In this document: one piece after another, positions 6,629 through 10,139 of the stretch
Layout of the letters: every line of letters starts with the position of its first letter
Position numbering within the stretch: the stretch's first letter is position 1
DNA from: RUG563 sp964423675
GTDB taxonomy: Bacteria > Bacillota > Clostridia > Christensenellales > Aristaeellaceae
Direction: 5' to 3'
Length of the DNA stretch: 10,139 nt
NCBI GenBank assembly: GCA_964423675.1
Contig: CAYRFP010000059.1
Span: 1 to 10,139 of the forward strand
The notes under the pieces: generated by a model
What the model saw: the letters and a program-made list of their open reading frames with translations, nothing else
What the model was told of the DNA's origin: nothing
Databases searched by the model: none
Translations under genes and position numbers: made by a program

Positions 6629-8083
6629 AACAATCCAATCGTTTTTTTCGCCTTTTAAATCAGGAGTGCTTCCGTCCAGCCCGACCGTTGGGGCGTTCAT
6701 CCATGCATCTGTGCGCAGATCATGCAACAGCAGGCTACGGCTTTCCTCCGGTAACGCCGCCATCAAATGCGCCAGCGCCTGGCCCAGCGGCTGCAGTTCC
6801 TGATTCAGGATATTCAGTGCTGCCGGTTCATCCATGCCACGCAAATCGTTAGCACTGTTCAGCACCGGCATCTCTGCATCCCAGTCGGTCAGCGCCAGGG
6901 TCAGCGTTGCTTTCAGCTTGATTTTGCTCTCAACTTTCTTCTGCGCAGCAATTTCCCCGTGCAAGCCTGACTGATCCAGGGTCAGTGTCGGCTTCAGCTG
7001 CCATTGCTGCTTGCCATCCTCTGCGCTTGTTTCCAGAGAAACGGTGCCTGTCCAGCTTTCCGTTTCATTTTTTACGGTATTTTTTAGGCTCGCGTCCATA
7101 GCGGCCGTTTGACTTTTTCCGTTCAGTGTGCTGGTATAATCCGCTTCCAGCGTCAGCGTGTGCTGGCCGTTTTTCTCTGTTTCCTTCCAGGAAACCGTCA
7201 GCTTCATTTTATTTTTTCCAGAAACCGCCGGCATCGACAGGGACAGATACCCGCCCTTGTTCGGCGTGAATCCGCCAAAGAGCGTCACCTTGCGCTTATC
7301 CTCTTCCCAAGCGGCATTGCCTGTAAACTGCAAGCCCATATCGCCGTCTTCCTTATCCAGAAAGCGCTTAAACCGGCATTCGCCCGAAAAAACCAGTTCA
7401 CTTAAAACTGTTAGGACTTCCCCACGCTTTTCCGGCATTTCTTCCAGCGTTGGCTCCAGCATCGGCCAGATGCAATCCAGGATCTCCGGCCACGCCGCAT
7501 TCATGGCATCTCCCGGAAAGATATAGGTTATATAAGCTGTGGACGCCGTGGCATTTCGGATCGACGTGGAACCCTTGGTACGTTTTCCCGCCGTTTTTTC
7601 TTCCAAGCAAGTATACAGCGCTTCCGCGCCCTGCGTATAGGCCGCAGGGAGCAGATCTAGCCGCGGCAGCCCGTCTTCCGCTCCCGTCAGCAGGGAAAGT
7701 GCATCCTGCTGTTCCAGAGAGGTCATATAGGCCGTGCCCGTCTGTTCAAAGAGGGTCAGATGATATTCCGGCTCCGCCCAGGCGGAAACCGCGAAAAAAG
7801 GGCTGCTTTCATAATTCGCCTGAATCCGCGTCCATTGCCCGCTTTCACCTGTCTTCGTCGACAATGTCAGCGATGTTTTGCCTAGCCAATCGTTGACCAC
7901 CGTCAGGGATGCTTCGGACAGCGGTTCAGCCTGTTCGATCTGCCCGCTTATTTGGGCCTGCATCCGCCCCCCATTCTGCAAAGCGGCAAAGCCCGGTGAA
8001 AACTCCGCTTGGGCGCTTATCGCCGTTCCGAGAACCAGCAGCGTCACCCATGCCGCCACTGCACAGCGCAGCTTCTTCTTCAT
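6614..8083 (-). CDS. Secreted protein of unknown function (paralogue 1 of 3)
   Basis: No domain recognised. The 489-aa product has a Sec signal peptide (MKKKLR, hydrophobic core to residue 23) with a likely SPase I site AQA|EFS after residue 26 and no other membrane segment. Residues about 255-410 are strongly beta-patterned (KVTLFGGF, MKLTVSWKE, HTLTLEADY, GTVSLETS, ATLTLALTD). The end, residues 415-465, is helical, followed by an acidic tail. Blocks at 55-87, 179-209 and 395-455 resemble the two downstream secreted proteins. Unlike the 3674-5032 product it is not strikingly acidic. I chose the ATG at 8083 because AAAGGA lies about 9 bases before it and MKKKLR is a normal signal-peptide start; the ATG at 8116 has no RBS. 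It is first of a two-gene coupled unit, probably transcribed from the promoter near 8296-8324. Confidence 0.87.
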   Translation of the reverse strand: MKKKLRCAVAAWVTLLVLGTAISAQAEFSPGFAALQNGGRMQAQISGQIEQAEPLSEASLTVVNDWLGKTSLTLSTKTGESGQWTRIQANYESSPFFAVSAWAEPEYHLTLFEQTGTAYMTSLEQQDALSLLTGAEDGLPRLDLLPAAYTQGAEALYTCLEEKTAGKRTKGSTSIRNATASTAYITYIFPGDAMNAAWPEILDCIWPMLEPTLEEMPEKRGEVLTVLSELVFSGECRFKRFLDKEDGDMGLQFTGNAAWEEDKRKVTLFGGFTPNKGGYLSLSMPAVSGKNKMKLTVSWKETEKNGQHTLTLEADYTSTLNGKSQTAAMDASLKNTVKNETESWTGTVSLETSAEDGKQQWQLKPTLTLDQSGLHGEIAAQKKVESKIKLKATLTLALTDWDAEMPVLNSANDLRGMDEPAALNILNQELQPLGQALAHLMAALPEESRSLLLHDLRTDAWMNAPTVGLDGSTPDLKGEKNDWIVEEEN

Positions 8084-8163
8084 CCAATTAAGTCCTTTCC
8101 ATCTGTCTCCTGCCATCGCATTTTGCCATAGCCGCGCCGCTTAAACAGCGCGTGTCTTCTCGC

Positions 8164-8559
8164 TTATGAAACGCAAGGCAGCCCTGAAATCTTGCATAGA
8201 AACTGGAAAAATGTTTTCTCCGCTTCCCTATTGAAGCATCCGAAGCCTTCACGCCTGTTCATAGACCGAAGGTAGGAATAAAAAACACCCTTTTTATTAT
8301 ACCGCACCAAGCCAGAAATGAAAAGGGGTTCACTGCTTTCCTTTCCGCCGGTTTTTTGTAAATAAAGTATTCCCTTCCTGCAAAAAGAAGCACGCCAGTC
8401 ATCATCCCGATGCATAGCGTGTTTCTTTCGGCGGCTATAGGTTTTTTTGCTCTCGATTCTCCTGGTTGCCGGAGGAACGTTCCACATCATCCTTCGATGG
8501 CTGTTCAGTTCCTTGCGTGCTTTCTTGCTCAGCTTTTCCTTAACAATAAATCGCTTCAT
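8164..8559 (-). CDS. Small basic protein of unknown function; 3' extent doubtful
   Basis: The ORF encodes 131 aa. Its first roughly 57 residues are very basic and ordered (MKRFIVKEKLSKKARKELNS, then TRRIESKKTYSRRKKHA). They resemble, from memory and unverified, a family of short Clostridia proteins with a similar Lys/Arg-rich start and an SKK-Y-RKK motif. The remaining 70 residues look less like a folded protein, and the last part overlaps a perfect -10 hexamer (8296-8301) and the leader of the secreted-protein operon. The true gene may therefore be about 60 aa, with the extension due to a frameshift or lost stop, or the whole ORF may be a relic. The RBS is weak (AGGAAAG about 11-14 bases upstream). 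It starts 64 bases after the tetR-type gene, with no clear terminator between them, so it is probably on the same transcript. No function can be assigned. Confidence 0.5.
   Translation of the reverse strand: MKRFIVKEKLSKKARKELNSHRRMMWNVPPATRRIESKKTYSRRKKHAMHRDDDWRASFCRKGILYLQKTGGKESSEPLFISGLVRYNKKGVFYSYLRSMNRREGFGCFNREAEKTFFQFLCKISGLPCVS
8296..8324 (-). promoter_or_regulatory. Probable promoter of the coupled secreted-protein genes
   Basis: A perfect TATAAT (minus strand, 8296-8301) lies 17 bases downstream of TTTTCA (8319-8324, four of six matches to TTGACA). Transcription would start near 8289, leaving a leader of about 206 bases before the ATG at 8083. That leader can form small hairpins, for example GGAGAAA/TTTTTCC around ACA, but I recognise no riboswitch class. 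The promoter sits inside the 3' part of the 8164-8559 ORF. Confidence 0.6.
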
Positions 8560-8623
8560 GTCATCCCGTTCTTTCCTGCTTTAGAGAAGCCAATGCAACA
8601 ACCCTTACTCCATATTTGTCCCG

Positions 8624-9388
8624 TCAGCCGTTTTGCTCCTGCGGCTTTCTGTTCAGATCAAAGCGTATGGAAAGCGATTGAAAAAGCGAATCCATAATGT
8701 CTTTAGCCAGCGAGGAAAGATTCAGGCCCAGGGCGTAAGCGATGATTTGTGTCCGTTCATCCTCCGGCACATGAAAAATGCTCAGGCTCATTTCTAAAAA
8801 GCGACGAATCTTTTTTTCCAGCGTGAAATACGGATCGCAGCGGTGCGCCATAAATGCGCGCATCATGCCCGCCGTGCCCAGATCGATTTCGTAAAAGAAG
8901 CTCTCATCGCAACCGGGTAAATATGCGCCAAATGCATGCTGCAATTCCTTGGCCGTAGCCCGATGAATGATTTCCACCGTATCGGGGTAGGTATAGGCCT
9001 CGATGTAAATGTCTCTCAGGTTTTCGTTCATTTCCGTCAGCGTCAACTGAAGCGCTGTTTCCACTGCGTAAATATACACCGGTGTGGGTGCGCCTGCCGC
9101 CATTTTCCGCGTCATGTCAAACTGACCGTTAAACATGATGGCGACAAACTCCTTGAGCACACCGTCCTTAGTATGGAAGATGTTTTGAAATGATCCGGCA
9201 GAAATGTTGGCTTCCCTTAAAATATCTGCCATCCTAGTATTCGTATACCCGTTTTCCAAAAAGAGCAGCGCACTGGCGGCCAATACCCTTCGTTTGGCGG
9301 CCTGACTATCATATCTGCGAATTGCAAAGTCACATCCCTTCTGTTTGGTTCTTGACCCAATTATATATGAATGTACATTATAAGTCAA
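8624..9388 (-). CDS. TetR/AcrR-family transcriptional regulator
   Basis: Ligand-responsive DNA-binding repressor by family. The N-terminal TetR helix-turn-helix is clear: the helix AKRRVLAASALLFLENGY, then TNTRMADILREANISAGSF, then QNIFHTKDGVLKEFV (about residues 30-82 from the TTG). The C-terminal helical ligand/dimer domain (about 90-245) is not of a subtype I can name, so the effector and targets are unknown. The start is uncertain. The ORF opens with TTG at 9388, preceded at 8 bases by AAGGGA, but that TTG is also the first part of a strong -35 element. If that promoter is used, the only suitable in-frame position I see is a non-standard ATT at 9322, 12 bases after AAGGGA, giving IRRYDSQAAKRR, a common TetR opening. 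The gene is followed by the small ORF without an obvious terminator. Confidence 0.92.
   Translation of the reverse strand: MTYNVHSYIIGSRTKQKGCDFAIRRYDSQAAKRRVLAASALLFLENGYTNTRMADILREANISAGSFQNIFHTKDGVLKEFVAIMFNGQFDMTRKMAAGAPTPVYIYAVETALQLTLTEMNENLRDIYIEAYTYPDTVEIIHRATAKELQHAFGAYLPGCDESFFYEIDLGTAGMMRAFMAHRCDPYFTLEKKIRRFLEMSLSIFHVPEDERTQIIAYALGLNLSSLAKDIMDSLFQSLSIRFDLNRKPQEQNG
9360..9388 (-). promoter_or_regulatory. Near-consensus promoter of the TetR gene with palindromic spacer
   Basis: On the minus strand, TTGACT (-35, 9383-9388) is followed after exactly 17 bases by TATAAT (-10, 9360-9365). The spacer contains a perfect 10-bp palindrome, AATGTACATT (9370-9379), and the element is flanked by TTGAC and GTCAA in inverted order. 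A palindrome between -35 and -10 is a typical place for a TetR autorepressor to bind. That reading is inferred. Confidence 0.7.
9370..9379. promoter_or_regulatory. Candidate operator, perfect palindrome AATGTACATT
   Basis: This 10-base perfect palindrome lies wholly within the 17-base spacer of the TetR-gene promoter. TetR-family proteins bind palindromes as dimers and commonly repress their own promoters from such positions. I did not find a second copy of this site in the window, so it offers no evidence for control of the neighbouring genes. Confidence 0.5.
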
Positions 9389-9579
9389 ATCCTTTTTCCC
9401 TTACCGTTCACCTAAAATACTCTTCAAAAAGAGCCTTTCTGGAAAACAAAAACCATATATTTCGCTCCGGCATTCATTGGAACTCAGCTGGCTCATCTTC
9501 TTTCGCATGCGGCATGATCGAAGATTACAGGCTAAACCGGACGCCTTTTGTCTGGTTTAAAGATTCATGAAAGAAAATG
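9389..9579. other. Intergenic stretch between the TetR gene and the zinc-ribbon gene terminator
   Basis: Together with the terminator at 9580-9628 this leaves about 300 bases without a gene. It is more AT-rich than its surroundings. It holds a small hairpin at 9420-9433 (CTCTT/AAGAG, 4-base loop, weak) and the 10-bp stem-loop at 9533-9559. The short plus-strand frames here have no RBS or recognisable protein, and no tRNA or riboswitch was recognised. Confidence 0.6.
9533..9559. repeat. Inverted repeat / stem-loop of unknown role
   Basis: TAAACCGGAC (9533-9542) pairs with GTCTGGTTTA (9550-9559), nine Watson-Crick pairs and one G-T, around the 7-base loop GCCTTTT. Neither strand has a T-run after it, so it is not a standard terminator. 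It sits about 20 bases beyond the end of the zinc-ribbon gene's terminator. It could be an operator, a transcript-end stabiliser or chance. Confidence 0.5.
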
Positions 9580-9628
9580 AAAAAGCCGGAGTAACAGCTG
9601 GATACCATTATCCAGCCATTACTCCAGC
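9580..9628 (-). terminator. Long intrinsic terminator of the zinc-ribbon protein gene
   Basis: An outer 10-bp stem (9585-9594 with 9619-9628) and an inner perfect 8-bp stem (9597-9604 with 9609-9616), separated by a 2x2 internal loop and closed by a 4-base loop, are followed on the minus strand by TTTTTCATTTTC. One outer pair is G-U on the minus strand but C-A on the plus strand, which supports use on the minus strand. It lies about 62 bases after the stop codon at 9691. Confidence 0.92.
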
Positions 9629-9690
9629 CAGCGTACCGCCAATGGCGTTAAGTTCCGCTACAATCCATCCCCTGAAAATTTATCTTCCTG

Positions 9691-10139
9691 TTACTTCTTC
9701 GGGCTTTCAGTTTCGACCTTGCGCCGTTGGGTGTTTTCGTAGAGGAAGTGGTCGTATTGAATGTCAAGTTTAAAGGAGCCCTTGCGCACATAATCCGTCG
9801 CGGCGCTCTGCTGCGCCGCCTGCTTAAGCTGGCCGCGCAGCACGCCCAGCACAATCAGAGCAACGATGAGCGCACCGATGGCAGCCATCAGCAGGGTTCC
9901 GCTGGCAAGACAGTCGGTAAGCGCCATGATGAGCGCGGCAATACCCAGCACGCCAGCGAATACGCCACCGCCCCAAGCGAAGGACTTCACCTTGTCTGCA
10001 GGCACGTTGCAGGTCAATTTACCGGTCTGGCCGTTAATGGCAAAGGTGTAGGTTTTTCCTTCCTTTTCGGTGGTAATCAGCCAGACGGGCATCAGCACCG
10101 GCGTGACCTTGCCGCCCTCGGAATGGATGTGGCGGCTGC
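9691..10139 (-). CDS. C-terminal part of a TFIIB-type zinc-ribbon membrane protein, cut by window edge
   Basis: About 149 codons are visible. The frame is open to the window edge (S-R-H-I-H-S-E-G-G-K-V-T-P before VLMPVW), so the GTG at 10098 is not a start. The motifs PVWLITTEKEGKTYTFAING and QTGK, followed by two closely spaced membrane segments (roughly FAWGGGVFAGVLGIAALIMAL and GTLLMAAIGALIVALIVLGVL) and a polar tail with FLYENTQRRK, match from memory the end of Clostridia proteins of about 350-370 aa. Those proteins start with a zinc ribbon and are often mislabelled PriA-like helicases. The zinc ribbon would lie upstream of this window. Their function is not established; a membrane-attached role is all the visible part supports. 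Confidence 0.8.
   Translation of the reverse strand, partial: SRHIHSEGGKVTPVLMPVWLITTEKEGKTYTFAINGQTGKLTCNVPADKVKSFAWGGGVFAGVLGIAALIMALTDCLASGTLLMAAIGALIVALIVLGVLRGQLKQAAQQSAATDYVRKGSFKLDIQYDHFLYENTQRRKVETESPKK

Noticed and set aside
8410..8697. Plus-strand 95-codon frame in the region of the small ORF and the tetR 3' end
   Set aside because: No RBS, spans two minus-strand genes, and the translation is unremarkable.
1..10139. CRISPR arrays, tRNA or rRNA genes, insertion sequences, phage or attachment sites
   Set aside because: I looked for regularly spaced repeats, tRNA-like cloverleaf ends, transposase motifs and terminal inverted repeats on both strands and saw none. The window reads as ordinary chromosomal DNA with a cluster of unknown secreted proteins.

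Overview
The window looks like the chromosome of a low-GC-lineage Gram-positive bacterium, most likely a member of the class Clostridia with moderate-to-high GC. The evidence is: (i) a large isoleucyl-tRNA synthetase of the long clostridial type with a KMSKH signature; (ii) the tail of a TFIIB-type zinc-ribbon membrane protein of a kind I associate with Clostridia; (iii) strong AGGAGG-like ribosome binding sites and sigma-A-like promoters; (iv) secreted proteins with plain Sec/SPase I signal peptides. The genus cannot be fixed from the sequence alone.

Layout. Positions 1-2653 (+) hold the 3' five-sixths of ileS, cut at its 5' end by the window edge and closed by a strong intrinsic terminator at 2675-2709. 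Everything from about 2850 to the right edge is on the minus strand and converges on ileS. Reading that block in its direction of transcription, right to left: the C-terminal part of a zinc-ribbon/two-TM protein (9691-10139, cut by the window edge) with a long terminator; an intergenic stretch with a stem-loop; a TetR-family regulator (8624-9388) whose upstream region holds a near-consensus promoter with a palindrome in its spacer; a small basic ORF of doubtful 3' extent (8164-8559) with a perfect TATAAT inside its tail; two translationally coupled genes for secreted proteins (6614-8083 and 5160-6614); a third secreted protein gene with its own extended -10 promoter (3674-5032); and an alpha/beta-hydrolase esterase (2850-3611).

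The least explained part is the 4.4 kb run of three secreted proteins. None carries a domain I recognise. By eye they look like strongly diverged paralogues. They share the signal-peptide cleavage style, a helix followed by a beta-strand near the N-terminus, a central strand ending in proline followed by an amphipathic helix, a beta-rich C-terminal half, and a C-terminal helical module. One of the three is extremely acidic after signal-peptide removal. The TetR gene, the small ORF, the paralogues and the esterase are collinear, so read-through and shared control are possible. Nothing in the sequence directly links the regulator to the secreted proteins.
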